From: Phaeocystidibacter luteus
Lineage (GTDB): Bacteria > Bacteroidota > Bacteroidia > Flavobacteriales > Schleiferiaceae
NCBI RefSeq assembly: GCF_008933115.1
Contig: NZ_WBVO01000005.1
Span: forward strand, 62,001-126,000
Direction: 5' to 3'
DNA length: 64,000 nt
Within the stretch, counting starts at the first letter, position 1. The number at the start of each line of letters is the position of its first letter. Position numbers and translations under genes: made by a program. This document shows, in pieces, positions 8,719 to 19,229 of the stretch. Under the pieces are notes generated by a model that saw only the letters and a list, made by a program, of their open reading frames with translations, had not been told where the DNA came from and made no database searches.

Positions 8719-11700
8719 TTGACCAAGCCGTATTCAATCATAAGGACGACCATTCGTCTGGCATTTGCCGTTGTTGCTTTGCTCCCATTGAGTGCGGAAG
8801 CGCAATTCGCCAATGGATATGAATACCGAATGCCCATCACAATCGACGAGTCCGTCGTCCCAGATGGCTCGGCGCTGTCAGACTTCACATTTCTCCTGGA
8901 CGTAACATCCACGAACCTTACCGCAGCCAGCGGAAAGGTGACGAATGCATCTGGTTTTGACATTCTAATCACCGACGAAAGTGGGTCAGCTCTCGATTTT
9001 GAATTGATTTCATACACCTCGGGAACAGGTCAATACCAGGCGTGGGTTGAGATACCTACATTCGAGGATGCGGTCAACACCACCCTCTACATCTACTACG
9101 GAAACAGCTCTGTATCAGCTGATCAATCGTCTTCTGGAACTTGGTCGAACGGTTATGTGATTGTAGACCACATGGAAGCCAGTGGTGCCGCAAACGCAGT
9201 GGGTAACGGTATCAGCCCGTCCTCCGATAATACCTCAAGCGCCACGGGTCAAATAGGTGGTGCGCGCAGTTTCGACGGTGCCGGAGACATCGTCGTGTAT
9301 CCGGACAACAATGCATTAGACCTCACCAACGACTTTACCATTACTGCGTGGGTCAATTCCACCAATGGGGCAAGCCAGCCAGATCTTATCACTAAGGGTG
9401 GATACCAAAGTGCATACTCGACCTGGATCAATTCGGATGATCTAGTCCTGCACACAGATGCCGATGACCTGCAATCTGCTACGAATAGTTTCGCTGGTAG
9501 TACATGGGAGTACTGTGCGTTTGTGTGGAATTCAGCTTCAGGGCGATTTATTTACCTAGACGGAACTCAAATAGCCACCGACGGCACAACGACAAACGCC
9601 ACAACGACCACAAGCACCCTCACGTTTTCCACACTCGACTACGACTATGCGGGTCTCCTTGATGAAGTGCGAATTATTGATGCTGTTCGATCTGCAGAAT
9701 GGATTCAAACCGAGTACAACAACCAAAATAACCCAACCAATTTCGCCAGCCTCGGTACTGAAGAGTGCGGAGGACTAACTTATTATACCTACCAAAGCGG
9801 AAACTTTACCACCGCAAATGTGTGGACTACTGACCCTTCCGGAACAACATTGCAAAATGCGGCGGTTCCTGACGAGTGTGACAATGTGGTAATCCTTTCT
9901 GGCCGCACAGTGACAAGTACAGCGAATAATATCGAAGTGGTCTCCCTAACCATCAATGGGGGTGCCACCTTCGATATCGGCACATCAACAGGTCATGATC
10001 TCGGGAACGTCTCCGGCACAGGCACCTTGATTTCACGAACGACTTCATTCCCTTCCGGTGACTTCACGTCGTTCGGTTCTGCTTCAGGTGGTACGCTCCA
10101 GCTCATTGACGCAGGCACCGGCAACTTCCCCATTGGAAGTGGAACTTGGAATGAAGTAGACCTCATTTCAACAAATGCCACCGTCGATATTATTTCACTG
10201 GCGTCCGACGTAACCATCCTCGGCGACCTGGATATCAGCCAAACCTCTGGTTCTGTAGAATTCAGGTTCGGAAACAACACAACTGATAGAACCTTGGTGG
10301 TTGAAGGTGATGTAAACGTAGGTTCTGGAACCAGCATGACCGTAGGAAGCTTTGATGCCTTCCACGAATTCGAACTTCAGGGAAGTCTAACCGCCGATGG
10401 GGACATTGACTTCTCGAATAGCGCTCAATACAGCACGGCTAGTTCTGGTGCAGTCAACCTGACGTTCACTGGCTTGTCAGATGAGGTCCTCACTGGCTCA
10501 GGGTCACAATTGGACTTGTATCGATTAATCGTTTACAAAGGAACCGACATAACCTATGAGGTAGCCGTTGACCATTCCGCGTTGGCAATGTATGGCCCAA
10601 CAAATCAAGCCAATGGTTCTACGAGCTCACCTTTTTCTGTAGAAAATCCAGAAATCAACAAAGCTATTTGGGTTCGAGCAGGAACTCTTAGGCTTCAATC
10701 TGGTGTTTCTATTCCCGCGCTCACTGAAGGTGGAAACGACTATTTCATCCCTCTCGCTGGTCAACTTTGGATTGACGGCGCCGATGTCGCCAGCACATCA
10801 CTAACCGGCAGCTCGGGTAATACAGGTCTTACGGTAATTGGAACGTTTAAGATTTCCGGTGGAACCTGGAGTGGTAATAAAAGTGCTGGTATTGTATATC
10901 GTGGGACAAGCACCGTGATTATCGAAGGAGGAGTAGTAAACATAAGTCAGTACAGACCCTCAGGAACGGTCATTGGTTCAGCAAATACAAGCTCTTATAC
11001 ACAGTCAGGTGGAGTATTCATTTGTAGAGGCGAAAATGGACAAGCCGGTGAGGTTGGAGTTGGTAATGGAATTTTTGATCTGAACTTCAGCACATCTGGC
11101 TACAATCAATCGGGCGGCACCATTGAAATTAGAGACGTAGCTTCTTCCGGCACAGGTGGAGGTGTTCTCATTGGGGTCGACGCAGCAAACGCTAGTGCAA
11201 CTGGAGGTAGAATTGTTGTGAATCTACCTGGTGGGACAAGCGGATACGTGAGCTCCACAGTTCCGCTTACATCGCTCTACACAGAAAGAGAGTCTGGAAC
11301 AGGCGATGCTACCGTATTCGTGGACGGCAATACCATAATTACAGATTCTCTTGTTGTCGGAACAAACAGTGTTTTTGATGGTCAAGCCAATGATATTACC
11401 ATTCGCGGTAACGTAGAAGTAATCGGAACCCTAACCCCTGGAACAGGCACGTGGAAAGCCGACGATACAGGGTCCAGAACTTGGACCTTGGGTGGAACTA
11501 TCAATGATTTCCAAAATCTCGATGTTGAGCTTACCGGTTCTGATTCACTTGTAATTTCAGGCCCTTCTGACATTACTGTGAGCAACGAATTGTCGGTGAC
11601 TTCGGGTATTCTCAATAATGGAACTACGCGTATTGATGTAAACGGCTCTTTTAACAACAGCGGCATTGTACGTGGATCTGAAGCCGTACGCTTTAATTCG

Positions 11701-14700
11701 GGTACATCGTTCACTTGGGGAGGATCTGGATCCGGCATCGTCAAGCAAATTGAAATTGGTGGAACAACTAGCTCTTCATCAACCGTTACGCTATCATCAA
11801 ATCAAATAGTAAGTGAATCATTAACCTTTATCACTGGTGACATAAACACCAGTAGAACGGTTGATCTCGCTTCCTTTAACCTCAGCCTTCCCAATAGCAG
11901 CGCCATCGTAGGTGCGGGTACAAACGGCACCGGCTACAGCGGTTTTTCCACAGGGGAGCTAGCCTCTAATGGCGGTTTGTCTATTGACGTCAACGCAACT
12001 TCTACAACGTTCCCAATGGTGGCGAACGCTGCATACGCGCCGGCTACACTCACATTAAGTAGCGCGCCGAGCTCTTATGGAACGGTAACTGTTATTCCGG
12101 TTGACGCTGAACACCCAAATGTGACGCAAACCAGCCAGAGTCTGACGTACTATTTCAAGGTGACCTCAGGAATAGCTCTTGGCTCCAGCACGGGTACTTG
12201 GGAGTTCACATACAACCAATCCGATGTTGTAGGAACCGAAGGAGACTATGCCACTGGAAAGTTCACGGGGCTTTCTTGGTTGAAAGATGGAACCGGGTCA
12301 ATCAATACGTCAAACAATACCATCGACTTCGGAGGAAGTACTTACAACTCTGACATTGCTGGCGATTACACGGCCGGGAACACCAACTCTGCGGATCCAT
12401 TTGGCGCCGTAGATATTTACTACTCCCGTCAAAACGGTGCCTGGAGCGCAACATCTTCTTGGTCTTTAACTGGACACAATGTGGATAACCAACCTTCGCA
12501 ACAGCCACAGTCGAACTCCATTGTAGTAATTGGAGACAACGACAGTATTTGGACGACGGCTAATAACGAAGAGTCAGGTTCCCTTACTATTGAAGAAGGT
12601 TCCTCACTGGACATTCAAGCCAACACAGGGCATGATTTCGGAATTGTTACCGGTACGGGATCTTTACGCATAAGGCAAGTCAATCTCCCAAGTGGCGACC
12701 TATCAGGTTTCCTTGGAGCATCCGGCGGTACTGTTGTAATTTATGTGAGTGGGTCTGACCAAACCTTTACCGGCCACAATATCTCTTGTAGGAGGATGAA
12801 ATGGGTGCTTCAGACAGGACACCGCGTTACCCTAAGGGATGCAACATTTGACGTACTAGAAGACCTAACTTGCATCAGTCTAGGAAACAATACAGAGGAC
12901 TACCGCATAGAGCAAGTTCAACTCGACGTTGGAGGAAATATCAATGTCATTAGTGGCGATTTTAGATTCAGAAACTCCCGCGGAGTTACGAATATGACCG
13001 TTGGCGAGGACTTCTATGTTGGATCCAACGCTCGAATTCAAATCAACCAAAACACGGATAGAGTCCATACCCTAGAAATTGGAGACTCGCTGGTTATTGA
13101 CGGTGGTTTTGATACCTACCTAAATGCCAGTAGGTATGTTGACATGACCTTCAACGGCACTGGAGTCTCGGCAATTACGGGTTCTGGCACAACTCAAATT
13201 CTGAATATTCAAGTTGACAAAGGTTCGGATACCACGTCACAATTGTGGTTCTCACATACAGGAACATTTAATATCGAAGCATCTAGCTGGTTGGCCTTAT
13301 CCAATGGACTCTTCGTTTACGATAGAAACGATACACGTACAGTAAGTTCAGCCACAAGCACGTTTACCATTCCTGCAACAGCTGGTATTCGAATGGCCGC
13401 ATCAGGTGGCACCTTAAACATTATTGATGCCGATGATGACGCTGCCGATTTAATACTATCCGGATATATCGGCTGCTCCGACGGAACACTGAATATTGGT
13501 TCGAATGCGGATGATGCAGGTAACGACATATCGTTCACCACAAGCGGAAACCCAGTACTAGACGTCAACGGTGGAACCTTCAACGTGAATGGTCAGGTTC
13601 GTCGCGATTTAGCAACATCCCTTGGCGCTGTCCAAGTTTCAGTAACCGATGGAGGAACACTGACAATCCGAGGCAAAAATGCCTCCGACACCAGAGGGAA
13701 GCTCGAAATATTAAATTCTGGCTCACTTACAATGGATGCTTCCTCGGAAATTGTATTTGAAAGAGGTGGCGCGGGTTCGACAATTGCCGACCTGTATATC
13801 GAGTCTGGTTTGACCACATTGAGTGGAGGTACGATTACCTTTAATACGGCTTCAGGCGTTTCGACCGCCGAAGAGACTTTTACCATAAACTCGGCTGATG
13901 CTTTATATAATCTGCAAGCAACAGGTTCGGCCGGCGATATTGCTACCCTACAACTAAAATCAAGAGGATTAACCCTGTCAGGAGACCTTACAACAAGTAA
14001 TGCAAACTCTGCATTCGACGCGAATGAATTCGACGTGTCTATGGCCGGAAACTTAACGCTTAACGGTAGTGGAGATTGGACAGGCTCAACGCTTACGGTC
14101 ACCTCATCAACAGATTTCACGGGCGATGCCACCACCACAAACGCCTTCGAGAACGTCGTTATCTCTGGATCTGCTTCATTGAATTTCCTATCAGGCAGCG
14201 ATGCAACAGCCTCTGGCACGCTCAACATCAACTCCCTTGGTTCTATTGATTTAGGAACGAGCTTCTTCCAAGTAGAAGGAAACGCTACTGTCAACGGCGA
14301 CGTAACCTCAGATGCCGCCTCAGCATCCAATGGTCTTGTCCTCGCAGGCTCCTCTGCTCAAAACCTTTTTGGTTCTGGAACCATTGACAATTTGATTATC
14401 AACAACGCAGCTGGAGTAAATACGCTAAGCGACATCAGCGTCAATCGCCAGCTTGAACTCACTTCTGGCGTGCTGTTCCTAGCGGCAAATGCGCTTACGC
14501 TGAGTGAGGATGTGGCTATGACAGGATCCTTCTCTGCATCCAACATGATCGCTACCAACGGGGTGCTTACCGACGAAGGCGTGTACTACTCTATTTCGGC
14601 AGGCGCAAAGTCATTCCTACTTCCAATCGGCTCTAACGGCAAGTACACCCCGGCTTCCTACGATTTTACAAGCCTCAGTGCATCTGGCCAACTTCAGGTC

Positions 14701-17700
14701 GTTCCGGTAGACATCTTGCACCCATCAACCACGGATACGGCGGAAACTCAGCTCGACTACTATTGGTTTGTTCAGACCAGTGGCTTGGGGAGCTACACGG
14801 TTTCACATCAGTATCAATATGACAATTTAGATGTGAATGGAATCGAGTCATCGTGGGTTGCAGGCTATTTCGATTTGGTGAACTGGACGCCTTCAGGTGG
14901 AATTGCAAACGCCATTGACCCTACGAATGACAGCATTACAATCTGGAGTGTAGATTATCTCGACGGAGAATTCACAGCAGGTGAAGCCGACGAGTTTGGA
15001 GAAGCACCTATCTTCTATTCCAGAACTGGAAGCGGTGTTTACGATTGGGATGATCCAAACAGTTGGTCGAACGATTCCCACCTCGGCGTAGCCGCAGCCA
15101 CGGCTCCAACCGGTGCTGCAAAAATTGTGATTGCCTCAGGCGATTCTATTACGACAAACGGCGACCTCAGAATTTGCCAAAGTGTGCAAAACAACGGTGT
15201 ACTTAACGTCGGCACAACCATTGGCCACAACTTTGGAAGATTCAACGGATCGGGCAAGCTAATACTCGATGTTGCACCGTCCAACGTGTATATTTCCCCA
15301 GCGGGAATCTTCGTTGGCTTTGCATCTGACACGGGAGGAACTTGGGTGTACACCGGCAGCGTGAATGCAGATATCCTCAACGGTCTCAATTCATACAAGA
15401 ATCTTCAGTTTGAAGGAACCTCTACAAAAGACCTCGGTTCACAAAACCTTACCATTTATGGTGACTTGAATATCTATGGAGGTAATGTAACCAACACCTC
15501 AAATATCGACTTAGAGATTCGAGGAAATTGGACAAACACTTCTGGTGCTGCCGCTTATACATCAGGAAGTGAAACCATCACGTTCACCGGAACAGCTACT
15601 AGCGAGGTTTCGGGAAGCACGAGCTTCAACAATGTTGTTGTCAACAAGACAAGTGGTGCTGATTCGCTCGAAATCACCAATGGAACGACCACCATTTCAG
15701 GCAGCTTTAGCCAAACCAGCGGTGCACTTTCTTTAAATGGAGGCAATATTGATCTTGGTGGGAACATCACCAACGGTACCTGGTATGGAACAGATGTATC
15801 AAGCGTTACTATTAGCGGAACCGGCTCGATTTCCTCCCCTGTTACTTTTGGTATGGGAGGTCAAAGTTTGAATAATTTCACCATCACAAGGGCTCAAGCC
15901 ATCAGCCTAAATTCAGACTTAGACGTAGCGGGAACGCTCACATTGGGAACGGAAGACTTGAGCTTGACCAGTAGCACACTTACCATTAACAATGCGATTG
16001 CGGGCACACCGACATCCCTACAAACGACCAACGCTACTACTTTGGAAGTTCACGGAACTGGCTCTGGAATTCAAATTCCAACTTCTGTTTCCGCATTGAA
16101 AATTCTTGAACTTGACAACCCGAATGGCCTTTCTCTATCTTCTGCCTTGAATGTTAATGATTCTATTCGTGCATTGAACGGCGCGCTTAACGCGGCAGGT
16201 AATGATTTATCTATTGGCGCTAACGGCTGGGTTGTTCGTGGAGATGGTTCCTACACCGAATCCGTAAACTATGCTGGAAACGGAAATATCCTTTGGATTA
16301 ACTCTACCTCGATTACCTCAGGTGGGGAAGTTCCGACTTCTAGAAACACGGTTCAAACGGCGAGCGTCAACGGCTCTGCTTCTGTAGCTCTGGGCTCGGA
16401 TCTTGTTGTAAACTCGTCGCTCGTTCTCAATCAAAACCTCAGCCTAGGGTCGGATTCACTTTCGCTCTACGGAACCATTACTGGAAGTGGAGAACTAGCA
16501 TCGTCTGGAAGCGGCAGTCTTGCTCTGCACGGTTCGGGAGCGATTTCGTTACCAGCCTTCACAACTGGACAACAAAGTCTCGCGTCTTTGGTCGTTCAAA
16601 GAACCGGCACCCACACGCTGCAATCCAATCTAGAAGTAATTGCGGATCTAGATTTGCTCCGCGGACACATAGAAGTGGATGCAAACAACTTGTCTTTGGG
16701 CAGTGCAATAGCGATTTCGAACGCATCTAACGCATCTTTCTTGTCAACGGGCTCCACTGGTTCCGTAGTGATTCAAACGCCTTCTACTGGCGCGTATACA
16801 GCGCCGTTGGGTGACCTCACTACGGATTTGGAGTACTCTCCAATTGAAATTCGACTCACGGGAGGAAATCTAGTGAGCACTTCAACCCTTGCCACACAAT
16901 GTGTGGACGCTATCGCCACCGAATGCCCAGGAGCTACAGACTATCTCACCAGATATTGGAACGTGGTTTCAACGGATGTGACAGATGCAGAAGGCTCAGT
17001 GCGCATGTGGTACACGGATGATGATATTGTAGGGACAGAGGCCAACATTCTCGGAAAGCGTTTCGATGGAACGAACTGTGTAAACGGCGACTCTGCCATT
17101 CTCGACAGTAACATCGTTTCTGTTTTCATTGATGGTTTTGGGGAATTTAGTGGCCGAGAAATTGATATCGCTACAGAACCAACAACCGCCGCAACAAGTT
17201 TCAGCGTCACCAACGTCTCTACACTCAACTTCGATGTAGATTGGACAAATGGCGACGGTCAAGAAAGACTTGTGATTGCTCGAGAAGGTGCACCTGTATC
17301 ATTCGAGCCAGAAGACAATGTGTTCTACACTTTCAATACTGAATTTGGAGCCTCCACGCCGCTTAACGGAACCGAATATGCAGTGTACAAAGGAAGCGGA
17401 GCTGACTTTACGGTTACAGGTCTTTCACCGAACCGCACCTATTACTTTGAAATCTTTGAGTTCAACAAGCTAGACACCTTGTCTGAAAACTATCTGGTTT
17501 CTTCGAGTCTCACCGGGGATCAAAACACGGCTATCGAAATGGACTTGACCGTCTTTCTCGAAGGCCCCCTTGATTCTGTTTCTGGAGAAATGTCTACTAC
17601 CCTCCAAAGCTCGGCACTGATTCCAACTTCTCAACCTTTTGGCTCATTCTATGCTGGCTCTGAATCCGTTGGTAGTGTTCCTGCCGATGTCACCGATTGG

Positions 17701-18192
17701 GTCTACGTACAAATTTTTGATGCCGAAAGCCCATCTGATGCCATTGCCATCAACTCGGTTCACGAAGGCGCTTACTTCTTGAAAAAAACAGGAGGGGTTG
17801 TCGGATTGGATGGCACCAGCAGTCCAGAAATTCTGCCAACCGAGAGCGGTCATTTACGCGTGCTCATTCGCACTAGAAATCACCTCAACCTCATTTCGGC
17901 CGATACATTGAGTCCATCTTCAAACATACACACTCTTGACACACGCATTAATGGGGGCGTTAGTACATCGCCAACCAATGTGATAGCCGGATGGCATACC
18001 ATTCCAGCGGGAGTAATTGAAAACACTACACCAAATAGCATAGATATGGCCGACGCTGTGGAGGTTTGGATGCAACGCAATGCATTAAACGTCTACCAAA
18101 TAGGCGATGTGACGATGGATGGAGAAGTGAATGCAGACGACCGTTCGAAGGTGTTTGAGAACATTGGGAAGGACTTCTCAGTACCCGAGTAG
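8719..18192 (+). CDS. Giant secreted adhesin-like protein, 3157 residues (DUF2341, LamG, beta-helix repeats, FN3, dockerin-like end)
   Basis: TTG at 8719 is the only plausible start, because an in-frame TAG lies at 8710; it gives a signal peptide ending near LSAEAQ. Domains in order are DUF2341 at about 30-130 (YRMPITIDES, LYIYYGNSSV), a LamG/concanavalin-like domain at about 200-340 (FTITAWVNS, LLDEVRI), and a very long Ser/Thr/Gly/Asn-rich beta-solenoid with three large repeat units beginning near residues 354, 1232 and 2097. Each unit opens with an aromatic Y/F-Y-x-R/Y-x-x-G-x-x-x-x-x-x-W-like block and a TGHD/N motif. One FN3-like domain (about 2815-2930) and the shared LEGP/DWVYVQI/TRNHL module with GDVTMDGEVNADDR at the C-terminus follow. 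It is probably a fibrous cell-surface adhesin. Confidence 0.8.
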   Translation: MTKPYSIIRTTIRLAFAVVALLPLSAEAQFANGYEYRMPITIDESVVPDGSALSDFTFLLDVTSTNLTAASGKVTNASGFDILITDESGSALDFELISYTSGTGQYQAWVEIPTFEDAVNTTLYIYYGNSSVSADQSSSGTWSNGYVIVDHMEASGAANAVGNGISPSSDNTSSATGQIGGARSFDGAGDIVVYPDNNALDLTNDFTITAWVNSTNGASQPDLITKGGYQSAYSTWINSDDLVLHTDADDLQSATNSFAGSTWEYCAFVWNSASGRFIYLDGTQIATDGTTTNATTTTSTLTFSTLDYDYAGLLDEVRIIDAVRSAEWIQTEYNNQNNPTNFASLGTEECGGLTYYTYQSGNFTTANVWTTDPSGTTLQNAAVPDECDNVVILSGRTVTSTANNIEVVSLTINGGATFDIGTSTGHDLGNVSGTGTLISRTTSFPSGDFTSFGSASGGTLQLIDAGTGNFPIGSGTWNEVDLISTNATVDIISLASDVTILGDLDISQTSGSVEFRFGNNTTDRTLVVEGDVNVGSGTSMTVGSFDAFHEFELQGSLTADGDIDFSNSAQYSTASSGAVNLTFTGLSDEVLTGSGSQLDLYRLIVYKGTDITYEVAVDHSALAMYGPTNQANGSTSSPFSVENPEINKAIWVRAGTLRLQSGVSIPALTEGGNDYFIPLAGQLWIDGADVASTSLTGSSGNTGLTVIGTFKISGGTWSGNKSAGIVYRGTSTVIIEGGVVNISQYRPSGTVIGSANTSSYTQSGGVFICRGENGQAGEVGVGNGIFDLNFSTSGYNQSGGTIEIRDVASSGTGGGVLIGVDAANASATGGRIVVNLPGGTSGYVSSTVPLTSLYTERESGTGDATVFVDGNTIITDSLVVGTNSVFDGQANDITIRGNVEVIGTLTPGTGTWKADDTGSRTWTLGGTINDFQNLDVELTGSDSLVISGPSDITVSNELSVTSGILNNGTTRIDVNGSFNNSGIVRGSEAVRFNSGTSFTWGGSGSGIVKQIEIGGTTSSSSTVTLSSNQIVSESLTFITGDINTSRTVDLASFNLSLPNSSAIVGAGTNGTGYSGFSTGELASNGGLSIDVNATSTTFPMVANAAYAPATLTLSSAPSSYGTVTVIPVDAEHPNVTQTSQSLTYYFKVTSGIALGSSTGTWEFTYNQSDVVGTEGDYATGKFTGLSWLKDGTGSINTSNNTIDFGGSTYNSDIAGDYTAGNTNSADPFGAVDIYYSRQNGAWSATSSWSLTGHNVDNQPSQQPQSNSIVVIGDNDSIWTTANNEESGSLTIEEGSSLDIQANTGHDFGIVTGTGSLRIRQVNLPSGDLSGFLGASGGTVVIYVSGSDQTFTGHNISCRRMKWVLQTGHRVTLRDATFDVLEDLTCISLGNNTEDYRIEQVQLDVGGNINVISGDFRFRNSRGVTNMTVGEDFYVGSNARIQINQNTDRVHTLEIGDSLVIDGGFDTYLNASRYVDMTFNGTGVSAITGSGTTQILNIQVDKGSDTTSQLWFSHTGTFNIEASSWLALSNGLFVYDRNDTRTVSSATSTFTIPATAGIRMAASGGTLNIIDADDDAADLILSGYIGCSDGTLNIGSNADDAGNDISFTTSGNPVLDVNGGTFNVNGQVRRDLATSLGAVQVSVTDGGTLTIRGKNASDTRGKLEILNSGSLTMDASSEIVFERGGAGSTIADLYIESGLTTLSGGTITFNTASGVSTAEETFTINSADALYNLQATGSAGDIATLQLKSRGLTLSGDLTTSNANSAFDANEFDVSMAGNLTLNGSGDWTGSTLTVTSSTDFTGDATTTNAFENVVISGSASLNFLSGSDATASGTLNINSLGSIDLGTSFFQVEGNATVNGDVTSDAASASNGLVLAGSSAQNLFGSGTIDNLIINNAAGVNTLSDISVNRQLELTSGVLFLAANALTLSEDVAMTGSFSASNMIATNGVLTDEGVYYSISAGAKSFLLPIGSNGKYTPASYDFTSLSASGQLQVVPVDILHPSTTDTAETQLDYYWFVQTSGLGSYTVSHQYQYDNLDVNGIESSWVAGYFDLVNWTPSGGIANAIDPTNDSITIWSVDYLDGEFTAGEADEFGEAPIFYSRTGSGVYDWDDPNSWSNDSHLGVAAATAPTGAAKIVIASGDSITTNGDLRICQSVQNNGVLNVGTTIGHNFGRFNGSGKLILDVAPSNVYISPAGIFVGFASDTGGTWVYTGSVNADILNGLNSYKNLQFEGTSTKDLGSQNLTIYGDLNIYGGNVTNTSNIDLEIRGNWTNTSGAAAYTSGSETITFTGTATSEVSGSTSFNNVVVNKTSGADSLEITNGTTTISGSFSQTSGALSLNGGNIDLGGNITNGTWYGTDVSSVTISGTGSISSPVTFGMGGQSLNNFTITRAQAISLNSDLDVAGTLTLGTEDLSLTSSTLTINNAIAGTPTSLQTTNATTLEVHGTGSGIQIPTSVSALKILELDNPNGLSLSSALNVNDSIRALNGALNAAGNDLSIGANGWVVRGDGSYTESVNYAGNGNILWINSTSITSGGEVPTSRNTVQTASVNGSASVALGSDLVVNSSLVLNQNLSLGSDSLSLYGTITGSGELASSGSGSLALHGSGAISLPAFTTGQQSLASLVVQRTGTHTLQSNLEVIADLDLLRGHIEVDANNLSLGSAIAISNASNASFLSTGSTGSVVIQTPSTGAYTAPLGDLTTDLEYSPIEIRLTGGNLVSTSTLATQCVDAIATECPGATDYLTRYWNVVSTDVTDAEGSVRMWYTDDDIVGTEANILGKRFDGTNCVNGDSAILDSNIVSVFIDGFGEFSGREIDIATEPTTAATSFSVTNVSTLNFDVDWTNGDGQERLVIAREGAPVSFEPEDNVFYTFNTEFGASTPLNGTEYAVYKGSGADFTVTGLSPNRTYYFEIFEFNKLDTLSENYLVSSSLTGDQNTAIEMDLTVFLEGPLDSVSGEMSTTLQSSALIPTSQPFGSFYAGSESVGSVPADVTDWVYVQIFDAESPSDAIAINSVHEGAYFLKKTGGVVGLDGTSSPEILPTESGHLRVLIRTRNHLNLISADTLSPSSNIHTLDTRINGGVSTSPTNVIAGWHTIPAGVIENTTPNSIDMADAVEVWMQRNALNVYQIGDVTMDGEVNADDRSKVFENIGKDFSVPE

Positions 18193-18197
18193 AACTA

Positions 18198-18566
18198 CTA
18201 CGATTCACCTCTCAGCCTATCCAAATCTCTTCGCTCCCTTTTCGTCGGACGTCCCGTACCGCGATCCCGCTGTAAACTTCGCGCCATGCGCAAAAACTCT
18301 TGCTTGTCAATCTCGTCCGCGGGTGTTGTTTCTTCCAACAAATCCGGAACAAGCTTTGCGCCTACTCTAGACTTAGGTATATCAAGCACCTTAAAACTTC
18401 GCGAGTATCCATGATACTTCACCGTGAACTCATCTCCGGGCTTCAATTCACGAGATGCCTTGACTGGTTCGTCGTCAATCAACACACGTTCATTCTTTAC
18501 CTCATTTGAGGCAAGGGAACGCGTCTTAAACAGACGCACACACCACAGGTATTTGTCAATTCTCAT
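18198..18566 (-). CDS. hslR: S4-domain RNA-binding heat-shock protein 15 homologue
   Basis: The 122-residue protein opens with an S4 domain (MRIDKYLWCVRLFKTRSLA, then NERVLIDDEPVKAS), as in Hsp15, which binds stalled 50S subunits carrying peptidyl-tRNA. The C-terminal tail is highly basic (GRPTKRERRDLDRLRG), as in the family. Its start overlaps the esterase stop by 11 bases, and its stop lies 5 bases from the convergent giant adhesin gene. It is the last gene of the nine-gene minus-strand run. Confidence 0.85.
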   Translation of the reverse strand: MRIDKYLWCVRLFKTRSLASNEVKNERVLIDDEPVKASRELKPGDEFTVKYHGYSRSFKVLDIPKSRVGAKLVPDLLEETTPADEIDKQEFLRMARSLQRDRGTGRPTKRERRDLDRLRGES

Positions 18567-19209
18567 GATCTATAATCTCCTTCAAAAGAGCAGGTTCAAT
18601 ACTGTGCCCTCCACTATATCTGTGGAGCTTTGGTACAATGTCGAATTCCGCAAGCTGACCTAGAACCTCCTGAATTTTGTGCTCTGGAGCAAATTCATCG
18701 GTATCGCCAAAGGCTGTATCAAATCTCAGGTTTGTAAAGGCCTCCTTTTTCAACGCATAATCTATATCGGGAGGAAAGGATCCCGCCCAACAAATGAGAT
18801 GGTCGATAGACTTACCCGCCCGGTGATCTACCCAGCGGCAAGCGGCTGATACTCCTTGTGAAAAGCCAACAAGCGTAACATGCTCTACGTTCGGGTTCTT
18901 CTCGAGTTCGCGAGCTAATACCGCATCTAGATGTGCGGCTTGATCGGCAATATCGTCGAGCCGAGCCTCCTTGGTCATCCACGAAGCTCCTACTCTTCCA
19001 CTTGTACCGTCAAGATAGAATCGGTGCAAGCCTTCTGGAGCGACAATTCTGCGCTCTGCGTTTTCAAGGTCCGTAAACTTCCTCAAGAAAAATGCAGGAA
19101 GCTGACCATACCCGTGAAGGGCAATGATCAGCTTCTTAATATGTGGCCCAGCTTTTCCGAGTGAGAATACTCTGGACGTTTTTTCTACTGTAAACTTCTC
19201 CTCCTGCAA
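18556..19209 (-). CDS. Alpha/beta-hydrolase, phospholipase/carboxylesterase type
   Basis: The 217-residue protein has the serine-hydrolase layout: LHGYGQ near residues 31-36 (oxyanion region), the nucleophile elbow GFSQG with S117, the probable acid D169 (FGDTDEF) and the base H202 (GGHSIEP). Its length matches the cytosolic carboxylesterase/YpfH group, whose substrates are poorly defined. The start appears to be TTG at 19209, since no ATG or GTG occurs in the first 80 codons. It follows the crotonase gene after 20 bases. Confidence 0.8.
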   Translation of the reverse strand: MQEEKFTVEKTSRVFSLGKAGPHIKKLIIALHGYGQLPAFFLRKFTDLENAERRIVAPEGLHRFYLDGTSGRVGASWMTKEARLDDIADQAAHLDAVLARELEKNPNVEHVTLVGFSQGVSAACRWVDHRAGKSIDHLICWAGSFPPDIDYALKKEAFTNLRFDTAFGDTDEFAPEHKIQEVLGQLAEFDIVPKLHRYSGGHSIEPALLKEIIDHEN

Positions 19210-19229
19210 ACCTTGGGAGTGTGAAATGA

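Noticed and set aside
11382-11744. 120-codon minus-strand frame within the giant gene
   Set aside because: Same reason: antisense to biased codons, with no start signal or known motif.
13593-14330. 245-codon open frame on the minus strand inside the giant adhesin gene
   Set aside because: It is the antisense shadow of a repeat-rich Ser/Thr/Gly gene; it has no domain logic, while the plus-strand frame runs uninterrupted for 9.5 kb.
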